Assembly (NCBI GenBank): GCA_947044365.1
Contig: OX345636.1
Span: forward strand, 51,330,746 to 51,394,745
From: Petrosia ficiformis
Taxonomy: Eukaryota > Porifera > Demospongiae > Haplosclerida > Petrosiidae
DNA length: 64,000 bases
Reading direction: 5' to 3'
Positions 9,425 to 21,515 of the stretch are shown one piece after another. Position 1 is the stretch's first letter; the number at the start of each line of letters is the position of its first letter. Position numbers and translations under genes: made by a program. The notes under the pieces were generated by a model. That model saw nothing but the letters and a program-made list of their open reading frames with translations, was not told the DNA's origin and searched no databases.

Positions 9425-12357
9425 ATGGCTGATTCAAAGACTGTTACAATTGTTCCACTGATTGGATCGAAATATCCAACATGGAAGATCCAATGTCAAA
9501 TGGCTCTGATGAAGGCTGAATTGTGGGGGATCGTCAACGGAACAGAGATTGCACCCGGTGAAACTCACGCAGATAGCCAAGCTAAGTTTGTCTCCAAGGA
9601 ATGCAGTCTGCATCTTAAAACCAACTTGTTAGCCAAAGTCTTCTTTTGAAACTGACTGGATAGGAAAGTCCACACTTCCACTAGCTTTGGAACCGCAGTG
9701 TAAGTTATATGATGTTCTGTATGTCCCTGAAATGTCATATAATTTGTTAAGTGTGTCCAAAGCAGTAGAGAAAGGATATTTGGTAACCTTCAGTGACTCT
9801 AGCTGTCACTGTGTGATTACAAATGTCAATAGGAAACCAATCACAGTGGCATCAAAGTTCAGTGGTCTCTACCATTTAGAACTGTACCTGTTTTTTGTCA
9901 ATAAAATGACAAAGAATTTCATCATGATGAAGGATGGAAGGAAGACTTGTGGCACCAACGTTTTGGACATATTAGTATAAAGAACCTACAAAAGCTGGCG
10001 AGAGAACATCTTGTGGAGGAATATGAGTATTCTGCAGTGAAGGAAATAAAGTTCTGCAAGTTGTGTTTAGAAGGGAAACAACACAGAAGTCCATTCCATT
10101 CTCACCCTGAGAGAAAGTCAACAGAAGTGTTACAGTTGGTCCACAGTGATGTATGTGAGAAGATTGACTCCAAGTTTTTAAGTGGTGCAGAGTATTTTCT
10201 CACATTCATCGGCGATAAAACACAATACGTTTGGGTCTATGTTATTAGACACAAGAGAGAGGTGTTTAACAAGTTTTGTGAGTGGAAATTGTTAGTGGAA
10301 GCGTCTTTAGGAAAGGAAGTTAAAGCTCTTCGTATTGACAATGGTGGAAAATTCACATCGAATGAGTTTGAAGAATACTTAAGGAAAGATGGGGTAAAGC
10401 ATAAGCTAATGATTCAAAAGTGCCCTCAGCAAAACGGCATTGCAGAGAGGACGAATAGGACGTTGGTGGAAATGGTGAGATTGATGGTAGCTGATTCTAA
10501 GCTACCTAAAGCATTTTGGGCAGAAGCACTAGCTACAACCATTTATCTTCGCAATCGATGCCCAACAAAAGCAGTGAAAGGGAAAACCCCTTATGAAGCA
10601 CTAACAGGAGAGAAGCCAAAAGTAGAACATCTAAGAGTCTTTAGACATGCTGCTTATTCACATATTCCTAAAGATGCATGAAAGGAGAAAGTTGGACTCG
10701 AAATCTCGTAAGTGTGTTTTTCTAGGATACTCTGAAAGTAGAAAGGGATATCGATTGCATGATGCCGAGAATCAGAAGATTGTTCACAGTAGAGATGTTA
10801 CCTTTAATGAGCTGACTAGTCCATTTAAAAAGGAGTCATAATGTGAGATTGAGAAAAAGTCATATGTGAAGATTGATTGTTCAAGTCAGCAAAGGAAGAT
10901 GGGCTGCAAGAAGAGAGTACAGAAACAAGCCAAAAAAAGTGACCAATTGTTCGTCAATCAACAAGAGATCAGAGACATTCTGACTATTTTGAAGAGTGGG
11001 CAAATGTTGCTGACAATTGTAATGAGCCAAGTACAGGAGAAGAGGCAATATCAAGTCCAAACAAGGAGAAGTGGAACGTTGCCATGAATACAGAGTTTCA
11101 ATCTCTTAGTTCCAATACAGTATGGGAGTTAGTACCACTGCCCAAGGATGGTAAGGTAATTAGCAGTGAATGGGTCTTTAAGTGTAAAGGTGGGGAACAT
11201 GGATTGATTGAAAGGTACAAGGCAAGATTAGTAACACAAGTAGCACAAGGTTATTCTCAAAGGCCTGAATTAGACTATGATGAATTATTTTCTCCCGTAG
11301 TCAGGTTTGAATCGGTTGGAACTTTAGCAGCATTGGCAGCACAGGATAACCTGAAACTCCATCAAATGGATGTGACAACAGCATCGTGAGCTACAAGAAG
11401 AAGTCTACATGAAACAGCCTGAAGGATTTGTGGAAAAAGGAAAAGAGAGTATGATGTGTATATTGAAGTGCAGTTTCTATGGTCTTAAACAGAACCCTCG
11501 CTGTTGGAATTTTGCTCTTGACAACCAGTTGAAGAAGATGGGATTTATTTAGTCAAGAAGCAATCCTTGTCTCTATGTATCATCTGAGAAAGAATCATCT
11601 ATAATAGCTGTGTATGTTGATGACATTTTACTAGCCGGACAGACTGATGATAGAATAGCAGAAGTGAAGAAGAATCTGGTAAGTCGATTTGGTGTCAAGA
11701 TGATTCAAGATATAAAAAAGGGAACAGTATGGATAGGACAACCATCCTATGCTGAAAATATCTTGCATCACTTTAAAATGTATGAAGCAAAGGCAACCAA
11801 GAGTCCTGTGAATCCCAGTTTGAAACTTCGTAAGGCAACAGATGATTCTGAATGTGTGAATTTAAAGATGTATCAGTCGGCAGTTGGAAACCACCTTTAT
11901 CTCTCAACACGAACTTGTCCTGATATCACGTTTGCATGTGTAATGTTGCTAAACACACTGCCAAACAAACTCAACTACACTGGAAAGCCATGAAACACGT
12001 TTCAGATTTCTTGTGGGCACAGTCAACTACGGAATTCCTTACTTTGAGAAGTAACTCAACAGATTGTATCGGATACACTGATGCTGACTAGACTGGTCAC
12101 ATTGATGATCGAAAGTCAACTTCAAGATACATATTTCAGATAGGAGGAGTACCTGTTAGTTGGAAGAGCAGGAAGCAAGCATGTGTTGCTCTCTCCACAG
12201 TGGAAGCTGAATACATGGCACTGACATCTGCTGCTTAAGAGGCCGTCTGGTTACTTCAGCTCTTATCAGAAATTAAGAAGGAGCTGACCAAACTGATGTG
12301 TCATTTACGAGGATAATCAATCTGCCATCTTTTTGTCTAAAACCCCCCGGTTTCATG
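9425..12357 (+). pseudogene. Degenerate Ty1/copia retrotransposon
   Basis: Coding order is Ty1/copia (integrase before reverse transcriptase). A gag start (MADSKTVTIVPLIG..YPTWK) is at 9425-9646. A gap then removes the rest of gag and the protease. The pre-integrase stretch LYDVLYVPEMSYNLLSVSK begins near 9696. Integrase follows with HQRFGH, HSDV, RIDNGG and GIAERTNRT, so the D, D and E are present. Reverse transcriptase pieces include YVDDILLAG (11610). RNase H pieces include [14 protein letters not shown] and YEDNQSAIFLSK. At least five frameshifts or stops break it (near 9646, 9980, 10681, 11389 and 12236), and the 3' end stops abruptly within RNase H, so it is dead. It is absent from copy B. 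Confidence 0.9.
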
Positions 12358-12530
12358 GTACCAAGTAATTGGCTTCCGATCTCCCTACAGAATGCAGTAT
12401 ACAAGATCTATGGTGCCCTGTGGGCAAAGAGACTAGCAAATTGGGCTAGTGAGGCAGAGATCATCTCTCCATGCCAGAAAGGTTTCATGCCCGGTGAGGG
12501 ATGTAGCGAGCATCCCTTTCTGATACATAG
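12358..12530 (+). pseudogene. Non-LTR (LINE) reverse transcriptase fragment
   Basis: The frame reads SNWLPISLQNAVYKIYGALW, then KRLANWASEAE, IISPCQKGFMPGEGCSEH. NWRPISL, YKI and QKGF are conserved in the fingers and palm of LINE reverse transcriptases. Only about 55 residues remain. It joins directly to the broken copia RNase H, so the two were fused by deletion or by insertion of one into the other. Copy B resumes homology right after it, near 12530 against 52290. Confidence 0.75.
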
Positions 12531-13153
12531 ACCTGTCCAAACATACTGGAAAGGAATATTTTATACAACAAAGATACTTTATGCTTTGTTTCCATGCTAC
12601 AGTTATAGTTCATGTACAATATATACTGTACCTCCTTGTGCACACATGATGATGATGCCACACCCAAGGGTTTGATGGCATTACAGTGACAATATATTCT
12701 ATGTGGCACTCGGAAAATTTTGACTAACAGATTACAAATTTAAATCCTGTGCTCTCATCAGTTCCTAATTCAACTAACATAATTATTAACTATTTGATGT
12801 AATAAACAGCAAATATAACACAATATACAATGGAACCTCTATGCTACAGACACCATTAGGACTAAGGATGGGAGGTATAACAGTATAACGATAAAACTGT
12901 GGTCAAGCTTGTGACAACAAACTTACCTGATTAATTGTTTAACAGTGATAAAACCACCATTTTTGTGCATATGTATTAAAACGTAATCAAGCACATGCTC
13001 TAGTCCTGAGAGGGCAATAAGGACGATAGTGAATCTTGTCAAAGCGAGTACAACATACGAGACACTCTGGTAAAGAAAACCAACACTATCAGTTTTGTCT
13101 GGAATTCTTTCTGACTAAAAGCAGACCCTAAGGGGCGTCCTATTGTCGAGTAG

Positions 13154-13267
13154 TGTGGCTTGCCAGTATGCAAGGTTTGTGTTAAAGTCATACTAGCAAA
13201 GGGTGGGCATACTAGTAATGTACTCACACATTTGAGGAATCACCACCCAGATAAATACACTGAAGCT
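13154..13267 (+). pseudogene. BED-type zinc finger fragment, copy A
   Basis: The frame has CKVCVKVILAKGG, TSNVLTHLRNHHP, KYTEA. Cys-x2-Cys and His-x4-His with TSN..HL between them is the BED finger found at the N-terminus of hAT transposases and ZBED proteins. Copy B carries the same piece at 53250-53380 with a better consensus, so this remnant predates the duplication. A stop codon (TAG) directly precedes the first Cys here. Confidence 0.65.
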
Positions 13268-13661
13268 GACGCTTTGGTACATGTACTCATTAGAGATGCC
13301 AAAAGTAGGCAAAAAGAAGGTTCATGGAGTTCTCACTATAATTACTCTACATCATATTTTCATGTACGTGTAATTAGATGTTAATACGGTTCACACGTCT
13401 TTTAACATAGCAATGGCTGACTTTCCTTATTGTCTGGGGCTAAGATTCAGAAAATTCAGATCATTATTGTGACAATGAAGTTAGCGACCCTGTGCCCAAG
13501 ATGCAGAAGCAAGCAAGGAACTTTCAGGCTCATTTGAAATGCAGTTTTTCTTAGCTGGAGTAAAACATGGTTTTTGTTATAACTCAAGATTATTGTATAT
13601 TCGAATTTGGATCTCAAAAAAAACAAATGGTAGAACCTTACTTATATATATATACAGGTGA

Positions 13662-13711
13662 AATGTGACTATTGTATTATCATTACAATGTGACTATTGT
13701 ATTATCATTAC
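13662..13711 (+). repeat. 25-bp tandem duplication
   Basis: The unit AATGTGACTATTGTATTATC plus ATTAC occurs twice in direct succession (13662-13686 and 13687-13711) without mismatch. Confidence 0.9.
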
Positions 13712-13826
13712 AAAGGTACAATGAAATAACAACAATGATTACAATGAATTAATACGTTCGGCTCTAGACATTTGGAGTCTATAACAGTTTTATACCTCAT
13801 ATTTCATATCAATGAACTCCCCTGAT

Positions 13827-14235
13827 CACTGGCATGTTTAAGGGGGGGTCTGGGGGGGGGGCAGGCCCCCCTGTTGTCTAAATAACAATTGTAATTAATG
13901 CCCCCATGCATCGTGGTTTGCAGAACTGAGCCTATTTCGCCCCCATTGCAGGATTAACTGAGTCTGATTTGGACTCTGACTCTGAGTCTGAGAGCATTGA
14001 ATCAGTAGACCCACGAAGATTGTGAACAGTGCCAGATTCTCAGTTGTCTTCTGACTCATCATCAATAATAGCGATAATGTACCATTATGTACAGTACGTA
14101 ACGTATGTTGCAACGTCAACTACACATCTAATGAATAAATGGTAATTCAAAAATTTGTGGCACACTTTGTGCGCCATTGTTACACCAATACAGGTGCTAG
14201 GCCCCCCCTGGTATTCAGGTCTAGACACGCCACTG
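13827..14235. mobile_element. hAT-type non-autonomous element, 409 bp
   Basis: The left end is CACTGGCATGTTTAAGGGGG. The right end read inward on the minus strand is CAGTGGCGTGTCTAGACCTG, an imperfect terminal inverted repeat. The flanks CCCCTGAT (13819-13826) and TCCCTGAT (14236-14243) match at 7 of 8 positions, as expected for an old 8-bp hAT target duplication. Inside are poly-G tracts and a short GACTCTGA-type repeat near 13967-13990. No transposase is present. Confidence 0.65.
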
Positions 14236-14349
14236 TCCCTGATGAATGAAGACCAGACACACTGTGATGTAAACCTTACCCCCAAGACTACATCACTGCT
14301 CACTATAAAGGACAAAAAGAGCATTCTCATAGATGTAATCTTAGAATTG

Positions 14350-15161
14350 GTTAATTTGAATGCCATTGTTTCCAAATTAATATATTACATGATGTGTAAT
14401 AATTTAGAAACAATTGAATCCAAATTTTGTATTTCACTACAAAGTCTCATTCTTGTTTTAAAAATGTTATTACACAAACATTGACAAATTTTCCTTTTTT
14501 AATATGCTAATATAATATTGGAAATAGTTTATAAGACAAAACTATTTTTGTGTAACGAATGATCGACCAAAATGGATACTTAGTCAATCATTTTTACACT
14601 GTATAGAGGGAATTATTGGCGTTGAGAAAATTAGGCAAATCTGCTAAAACCAGTCAGAGAAACCTAAAATGTTTGTGGATGCTCTAAAAGATATTCCTAC
14701 ACCATGTTAATAACTTCAGAGTACATGTGTAAATTAAAAACAATTCTATTACATACTTTTACTGATGTGTGAGAACAGACCAATACAATCTGGGAGTCAC
14801 CCAATAAGTACTAGTCCTGAATTACCTGCTTGGAATAACTATAGATTTCACTTACACTATAGCTAGAGTAGTCTTGTAGCTGCTTTAGAAATCTAGATAC
14901 TCAATCAAATTCACAAGAGTGCACCTATAATTTGCTCGCATTTTAATTTTCGGAATTTTCCAATTCACCCACATATTTGACAATAATTCCTACTATACAT
15001 GGTATGTGTGTTTAGGAACTCATTAGTCAAATCCTTTCTACACATTGATGACATTATTGTCATAATACTGAATTTAACATCTATAATATTATACTCACAT
15101 GATGTATATGCTTTATCATCATATCATATACTAAACCACATTTAACATTTATAATACTCAC
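14350..15161 (-). other. Gene A intron 6, part shared with copy B
   Basis: No exon. Homology to copy B (about 57440-58552) runs through this stretch. A related segment also recurs within copy A at about 18600-18850 (GTCTCATTCTTGTTTTAAGA), so exon-plus-intron units were also duplicated inside the gene. Confidence 0.6.
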
Positions 15162-15251
15162 CTCATCAGCGTGCTCTAATTGAGCACCCTTATCCAGGAA
15201 CAGTTGTGCGATTTCAGGTGATAGACAATAAAAAAGAGGAGTACGATTCCA
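15162..15251 (-). CDS. Gene A exon 6: ankyrin repeat
   Basis: The acceptor TTCTGTAG and donor GTGAGT bound 90 bp, 30 codons in phase 0. The peptide starts WNRTPLFYCLSPEIAQLFL and ends DKGAQLEHADE. It fits an ankyrin repeat shortened by three residues in the loop between helices. The gene B exon 58553-58642 (RNRTPLHYCESPQATQLLL) has the same length, phase and splice sites. The intron downstream of both exons is alignable, which makes them positional paralogs. It also resembles exon 5 of the same gene, indicating local exon duplication. Confidence 0.9.
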
Positions 15252-16152
15252 CTACAGAATATTTAAGAAAATACATCAAATTAAATAATTGTTACAATGA
15301 ATGCAGACCCCTCACCACAAGTGTGATTGGGAAACTAGAATGACTACTGACAGAAAAACAATACTTGACTATAATATTAATTATTTGACTTATAATTATA
15401 ATGAAATCCCATCAGACAAATCTTTGTTGTATTCGCTAAGAATTGTGGTAGTCTACACTTTGACTAGCAGAGGTTACAAAAGGAGTCTAAATTTAAGATG
15501 GTGATCCAACGGATACATATTTTGATAATTAACAGTATACTTCCTGCTATTCATGATATTTATTACTTTACGCATTTTACATCAGAAATATTTTCTCAAC
15601 TTTATAACTCCAGAAGAATACAACACTGAAGATTCTAACTCGCTAAACTGGATAGAAGAGTTGTTAGGAAAGCCAGTGATGTCAAAATCATTCTTCGTTA
15701 TATGCAGAAAAACAATAATAATAGTTTTTGCAGTGCATACACAACTGGCAACCATGCAAAGCAAACGGTTTTTCATATTGTGTTAGTAGAGCTGTGGTAA
15801 CCTCATTCCTACACACAAAATTGGACACTACTCTAGTCTGCTTCTCCTTAATACTTGTATACCAAAAAGAAACAACATGTTTCTTACAATTTCAACTATG
15901 GGAGGCCATTTTCTTTCTGTCACGTAACAAGAATGCATTGAATTAACTATTGAGCAATCTGATTGGGCTGCAGCAGTACTGCATAAACACACTGTGCTAA
16001 CCATACCAGACCCTTCCTCCTCTATGTCAGGGGTTTGGCTACACCAGACTATGCAATAAGTGTGAATGGTTCTGAATCTCAAGGTATAACAATAACAATG
16101 TTAAAAATATTTTGCTTGAGAAGTCCTCAAAGCCAGAATGGGTGGTGACTAG

Positions 16153-16495
16153 CAGTGGCGGGTCGACCGGTCTAGAAATTTTGTAAGGTAGAGCAAACTC
16201 AGCGCGCAAAGCGAAAATTTTTTTGGATCATTAATTATTCATGTAGGGTGTGGTCACTTAATTTAGTGTATGCGCAATAATAGAGATTATCTTCTGCGTC
16301 CAAAGAATTATGTTTGCATTCAGTGGGTAAACTGACTGACCAGTTGTTATAGTTGTAAACTAACTCCATCCTCATGTCATGTATGTAAACAACTCAAAAC
16401 AATGTATTGTTTATAATTTTCAAATAAATTTTCATACAAGTAAAAACTTAGGGGGGGCAATTGCCCTCCCTAGCCCCCCTGTAGACCCGCCCCTG
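16153..16495. mobile_element. hAT-type MITE with perfect 8-bp target duplication, 343 bp
   Basis: The left end is CAGTGGCGGGTCGAC. The right end read on the minus strand is CAGGGGCGGGTCTAC (13 of 15 match). The target duplication GTGACTAG is exact at 16145-16152 and 16496-16503. CAGNGGCGG-type ends with 8-bp duplications are typical of hAT-related MITEs. No coding capacity. No counterpart was found in copy B. Confidence 0.88.
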
Positions 16496-16534
16496 GTGAC
16501 TAGTGAGTTCACACTTGCCTGAGGTATTCGAACT

Positions 16535-16724
16535 ATCCCAACGCCAGCCACACCATCTCTTGCATACTTCTAATAATAATTAAATAATTATTATTGAGTA
16601 CGTTTCAACGCAGTAATGGTGCGCTGAGTTGCGTACTTCAGCGGTAGTGCTGTCTGGTACTGTGCAGAAGTTGAGCGCAGTTGCAGAGTATACTCTATGT
16701 AACATTTTTTAATGGACTATACCG
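16535..16724. mobile_element. Solo right end of the Tc1-like family found at 44297-46835
   Basis: This segment (GCCAGCCACACC... through GGACTATACCG followed by TA) parallels the last about 190 bp of the Tc1-like element at 46660-46835, including the terminal CGGTATAGTCC read inward and the flanking TA. No left end or transposase is present, so it is a truncated copy. Confidence 0.65.
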
Positions 16725-17507
16725 TATAGCTGCACAATTATTTGGGACATGTATTTGTGACTCCTTTACATAATAGCAAGCTGTGGTTATTTCAGAAAGC
16801 TTGTTGGTACAAGGATTGATCAGAGATCAATTGGGACTGATGACTACTTTGTCATGTGTGTCTTCTTTTAAGAGGTTGTATAGTACATGTAACTTGTCTC
16901 CTATCATGAGGGTGATGACAGCCTGACATCATTCATGTGTACATGTACATGTATATACATGTACATCCGTAATGTAGGTTCCTTCAAGAAGACATATATT
17001 CTAGCTACCCTCCCTAATGCATGAAACCAAAGTATCATGTGGTGTTACCCCCTACGAACTCCCAACTAAGGGCAACACCACATTAACAAATCTTGTTAGT
17101 CTACTTTTAGCTCAAACAGTCACCATGGTTTGTCTAATTTATATAAGGGCTTACTAGTGAGGACAAAGAGGAAAGTAGAATAATAGATAGAATAATGATC
17201 CTAAATGCAATGGTATCAAATGTCCTATATATGTGATAACAGTGCTCTAAGGGTTAATTAACTTAATTAATTAAGGACTTTACTATTACATTTTTAATTA
17301 ATATTCCTCTGTACTAATTAAAGAGAACTAAACCTATAAACAAGCTTGTATCATGTAATATTATTAAAATGACAAATACAACCTAATAATTGGAGTGAGC
17401 TTGAGTGAGCCCCATACTAGGGAGTTGATGCTGAAGTCACTCTATATGTACATGTATGCGTCGTACATAATACTACATCTTGACTTCTATTTAGACGCAT
17501 ACTTAGA

Positions 17508-18080
17508 AATTCCGATCCTGATAGATTCATTTATGCTGATAATGGCTCAAAAAATCATACTGGTGGATTTGTGGACCTTAAAATTGAAAACAAAATTGTT
17601 CTAATTATTGTAACGCTATAGCTGGTGACCGATGTCATGTGAAGCAGTTGGATTTATACTTGAGCAAGCTACCCAAAAAGGCTTTACATGTTGATGCATT
17701 CTACTTTTGTCCACTACCTAAGATATCTGAGGATGCCTGTAAACCTTAGTATTCTGCTATGCAACTTGACAAGAATAAACTAGGTACAATAGTCGAATAT
17801 ATTTGCCTGCATTGGAGTCGCTGGAATGACTAATCATAGTTTACGAGGTACTACACTGTCAGCCAATGTACCAGAGAACATGATACAACAACGAACTGGA
17901 CATCTTTCTCTAAAAGGACTTCGAACATACGAGCGCAATTCAGTTGAACAAGAGGAAGCTGTGTCTAAAATTTTGACCTACAATAGCAAGCTGGAGTACA
18001 GTGAAGTTCTTCAGTGTGAGCCTGAGCAGTCCAAAGAACTTGAAAACCAACTGTACCAAGTATCACAGTTGAGATCATTT
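17508..18080 (+). pseudogene. Crypton-type tyrosine recombinase, broken
   Basis: Three frames together spell the C-terminal part of a Crypton/DUF3504-like tyrosine recombinase. NSDPDRFIYADNGSKNHTGG is in one frame; GDRCHVKQLDLYLSKLP is in the next from 17621; TNHSLRGTTLSANVPENMI, QQRTGHLSLKGLRTYER and EEAVSKIL are in the ORF at 17826. Visible catalytic residues are the His-x-x-Arg of HSLR, the His of TGH and the candidate nucleophile Tyr of RTYER. Two frameshifts (near 17620 and 17810) and an in-frame TAG at 17747 inactivate it. Similar cassettes occur in animal genomes as Cryptons or as domesticated KCTD1/ZMYM-related genes. Copy B lacks this segment. Confidence 0.75.
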
Positions 18081-19067
18081 GCTCCCAAGCTGACAACACT
18101 GTTTGGAAATGCAACTAACTGTGCAATTAATGTCAATTTCAGAGAACCTTCAGAAAACTGGGAAAATGTACTGTTTCATTTGGTTGTTATAATCACTGTA
18201 TGTAATCTCTGGTTGTGTTCATATACGTAACTATTTGTTACATTTGTGTCTGTGGTATAACTTCTATAGTGTAACTTCCATATACAACACATTGTGGTTG
18301 GGGTGGGCGTTCCTTTCTGTTTGAGGTTGGCAAGCAGTGGTTTACATGTATGTGGTATATACAATGAGCATGTGTTTCATGTTTTCATCAATTATAGTAT
18401 AAATAAATATATATATATATAATATACATGGTAATAAATTCACAACACCCATGCACAATTAGTTTATGGTTATCTCGTAGTTATTAACACTTTTCAATTA
18501 TTATTAATTATTATTCAAAATCTTTTTATTTTGGTGACTTAGAAGAAAGCAGAACTCCCTTCTTTGCTGCTCTGGAGAGAACACTGGTTATACATCAATT
18601 AACTTGGAAACAGTTGAATCCAAATTGTATAAACTTCACTACAAAGTCTCATTCTTGTTTTAAGAAAGTTATTACACAAACATCATGACCTTTTTTCTTT
18701 TTTAATATGCTGATAATATAATAGTGGAAATAGTTCATAAGACAAAGCAATTTTTGTGTAATGCATGATCCACCAAAATGTATAATTGGTCAACCATCTT
18801 GATACTGTATAGCAGGAATTATAGGTGGTGAGAAAATTAGATAAATACTGACAACACCCTCAATTAATTAAATGCAGAAGGTCTATATTCTACAGATATC
18901 TTAAAGATTATAACTTGTTTTGCTGGAAACAGGAGTTGCCAGTGGCCAGTAGCTATTTCTTGCCCTGTATAGTGTAAGCTGTTGAAGCGAATCGTTTCAC
19001 ATGTTATCACTTCATTATTTATATTACTGCTAATACATTTAAGTTTAAATTTTATATATATACTCAC
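18081..19067 (-). other. Gene A intron 5, left part
   Basis: No exon. About 18420-18560 matches copy B 62070-62220. About 18600-18850 repeats 14380-14620 of the same gene. Confidence 0.5.
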
Positions 19068-19157
19068 ATGATTTGTGTGTTCTATCTGAGCTCCGTGCTT
19101 TAGCAGTAATTGAGCAATCTCAGTTGATTCACAGAAAAAAAGGGGTGTTTTCTTATC
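19068..19157 (-). CDS. Gene A exon 5: ankyrin repeat
   Basis: The acceptor TTCTGTAG and donor GTGAGT bound 90 bp, 30 codons in phase 0. The peptide starts DKKTPLFFCESTEIAQLLL and ends KHGAQIEHTNH. The pattern TPL..C......LLL..GA.IE is a 30-residue ankyrin repeat like exon 6. Downstream intron sequence shared with exon 6 (18600-18850 against 14380-14620) shows the two arose by duplication of an exon with its flank. Confidence 0.9.
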
Positions 19158-19737
19158 CTACAGAATAATGAAAAAATAACATTATAATAAACATTTATAT
19201 ATGTGCTGTATTAAAAAAGATCATCTATTATGACTAAAGAGGAATTTTCAATAAACTAAATCTTTGTAATCAAAAAGCATACAATTTACAGAGAAGGTTT
19301 AGTATTATTTCTGCTGAAGTTGATAGAGATAAGAAACATCAAGTCAGTATAAGGTGCGACACTGAACTATATATTGTATGTTTTAGCCCGTGCAGAGATA
19401 CTGAAATGTAAACTGACTATATAACTTCTCAGTAAGTATACATTCAAAATACGTTCAACTGACTTACTCTGTTCTTTCATTCAACAATCAATACTGTCTT
19501 TTTTTCCACAACAAGAACAGCTTGGCAAACGCTAGCCATGTTTCAATTTATTAACATAGTACAACCTGACGTCATTCAATAATTACAACCCAAAAAATAC
19601 AAGTTGCTTGTTGGCAGTTCACCAGACCCTCAAGCGAAGGGGCTGGCTCACGAGACTAGGAGACTACAAGATAGTATAGATCTGATTTGTCAGAATAGAG
19701 CCAATCTTGTATAAGTTAAATATCTACCACTCACCAA

Positions 19738-19885
19738 GTGATATATATAAAACTCGTTATATTCCTTGAGAAAGAGCAGTGCTTGTGTGAAGTCGAGGAA
19801 ATCATAAGGGCATAGCCCAAGGGACTTCTGAGGCTTCACTCAAGCACTGCTCTTTCTCAGGGGATATAATAGGTCTTATATCCCT
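19738..19885. repeat. Long palindrome (hairpin-forming), about 148 bp
   Basis: GAGAAAGAGCAGTGCTTG at 19768 is repeated inverted as CAAGCACTGCTCTTTCTC ending at 19858. Weaker pairing extends outwards to about 19738 and 19885. The centre is ATAAGGGCATAGCCC. It may be a small foldback element; no target duplication was established. Confidence 0.75.
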
Positions 19886-20324
19886 GGCAGGAGGGTAATA
19901 TCCTATACTAAAATATTACTCAAAATAATCCTTAGCTGTTGTGTGGGTAATAAAGGCACTAAAATTTAATGTCTATCCTTTAGGGTACATGTAGTTTAAA
20001 GATGAATCATGGCAAATTATATTGGTTTGATTGTATGTAGGGTTAGAAGTTTGAAGTTCAGTACCGATAAGCAGAACAATACGAAATTGCTGGTTTATCT
20101 CATAGACCAGGTCTTGAACAAATGTATTGTCCAATTCAAGGAGGGGGAAATGTGATAAGTGATCTCACTTTTTCATCTTTTTTAGAATCAATATACTTTG
20201 ACTTTTGTACTGTAATGTGATAAACAGCTAATTCGATGTCTTATCTCTGAATTCAAGATTAATGAAATACACACGTTCACTACACACTAAATTCTACGAA
20301 TAAGGCTGAAAGAGGAAAGCAAAA

Positions 20325-20405
20325 ATATGCTGGTACTGGTAGTCACTGGAAATCAAACCCAGGGCTATTGACTTCAGCTACCAGTGCTCTCACCAATGAG
20401 CTATT
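20325..20405 (-). mobile_element. tRNA-derived SINE fragment
   Basis: On the minus strand, TAGCTCATTGGTGAGAGC gives an A box with a perfect D stem (GCTC/GAGC). CTGGGTTTGATTTCCAG gives a T arm and B-box-like region. The anticodon region does not fold well. A second copy is at 24395-24475, with shared GGTAGTCACTGG at the 3' side. It is a SINE family and not a tRNA gene. Confidence 0.65.
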
Positions 20406-20463
20406 ACTTAACTTTGGTTTCCATAACAAAGGTAATTTTCAGTCTTAATAATAGAATACTTAC

Positions 20464-20562
20464 TTTATCTTCTATATCAACAAAGATACCGTTCTCTAGT
20501 AAATATTGTACAACTTAATCTTTCTGTAGCACAACAGCACAATGTAGTAAGGAAGACTGATG
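20464..20562 (-). CDS. Gene A exon 4: ankyrin repeat with an in-frame stop codon
   Basis: The acceptor TGATTTCACAG and donor GTAAGT bound 99 bp, 33 codons in phase 0. The peptide reads HQSSLLHCAVVLQKD, then TAA, then VVQYLLENGIFVDIEDK, a good ankyrin repeat apart from the stop at 20517-20515. Both splice sites and the repeat on either side of the stop are intact, so the stop is probably recent, a polymorphism or a read error. Because the exon is a multiple of three and phase 0 at both ends, skipping it would keep the protein in frame and simply remove one repeat. Confidence 0.75.
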
Positions 20563-21401
20563 CTGTGAAATCAAACAACAACAAATGAAAATGAAATCTA
20601 ATGTAAGACAGTACAATGGTTGTTGGTATGATAAAGAGTTTACATGCATGTGCAATGATAACACAAGTAAATACTACACTACTCTATCTTTCTAGCTTCA
20701 AGTCAGTCAAATATTTGTGTACTTTGAATTGCTATACTGCACGCAAGAATACAAATCAAACCATATCGTACACAAATTCTACTAGAACAATATTACAAAT
20801 GGAGAATACATGTACATTCAAGTTTGTCTGTTGTAATTACACCCATTACAATTTCAAAGCACTTTTAAACAAATAATTATGGTATTCCTTTTCAATACAT
20901 GAAATATACACACCACACCATAAGATTTAATAACACTCAACAAGGCTGAACTATAATCAAAGTGCAAATAATTATATTCTATATCTCCAAAGTATGTTAT
21001 ATTACATCCGTTATAAAGAAATAGAGAAATATTTATTTAACATAATTAATATAAATTATAACATAAATGAGGAGTACATGAACCCTACAAAAGGTCAGGA
21101 AGGAGCATACAAAATGCTGGGATAACCTTACTGTTAGTTGAACAGTACCACACTTGCTATGAATATTGGTACTTGAAACAAATTAACAACCTTCAAGTAA
21201 TACACAGGAAATGTTTGTTGTATTATTTCTATAACTGAACAGACAATTTGTCCAGTCAAATGCAATTTTGTCAATACAGAGAGACAACATTGCCAGAAAA
21301 TAGCCAATTGCTGGATGCTATTTCAAGCACTGCTGATGTATAATATTATTTATAATCATAATTATGATACCTCAATTATTAACTTATAGCATAAGACTTA
21401 C

Positions 21402-21515
21402 ATGTGGAGTGCTGCTCGAAGTATTCCTGAAGTTAATATCAGCATGTTCACAGTTCACTAGTTCTTTTATTTCAGCAAAAGGGCGATATTTAATCGCATA
21501 CATGATGCTCATATT
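21402..21515 (-). CDS. Gene A exon 3: ankyrin-like repeat
   Basis: The acceptor CTATATACAG and donor GTAAGT bound 114 bp, 38 codons in phase 0. The peptide begins NMSIMYAIKYRPFAEIKEL and ends FRNTSSSTPH. The MYAIKY...EIKELV..... ADINFRN pattern is a degenerate ankyrin repeat, and the final TPH starts the next one (TPLH). It lies between the N-terminal helical exon and the first clear repeat. Confidence 0.8.
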
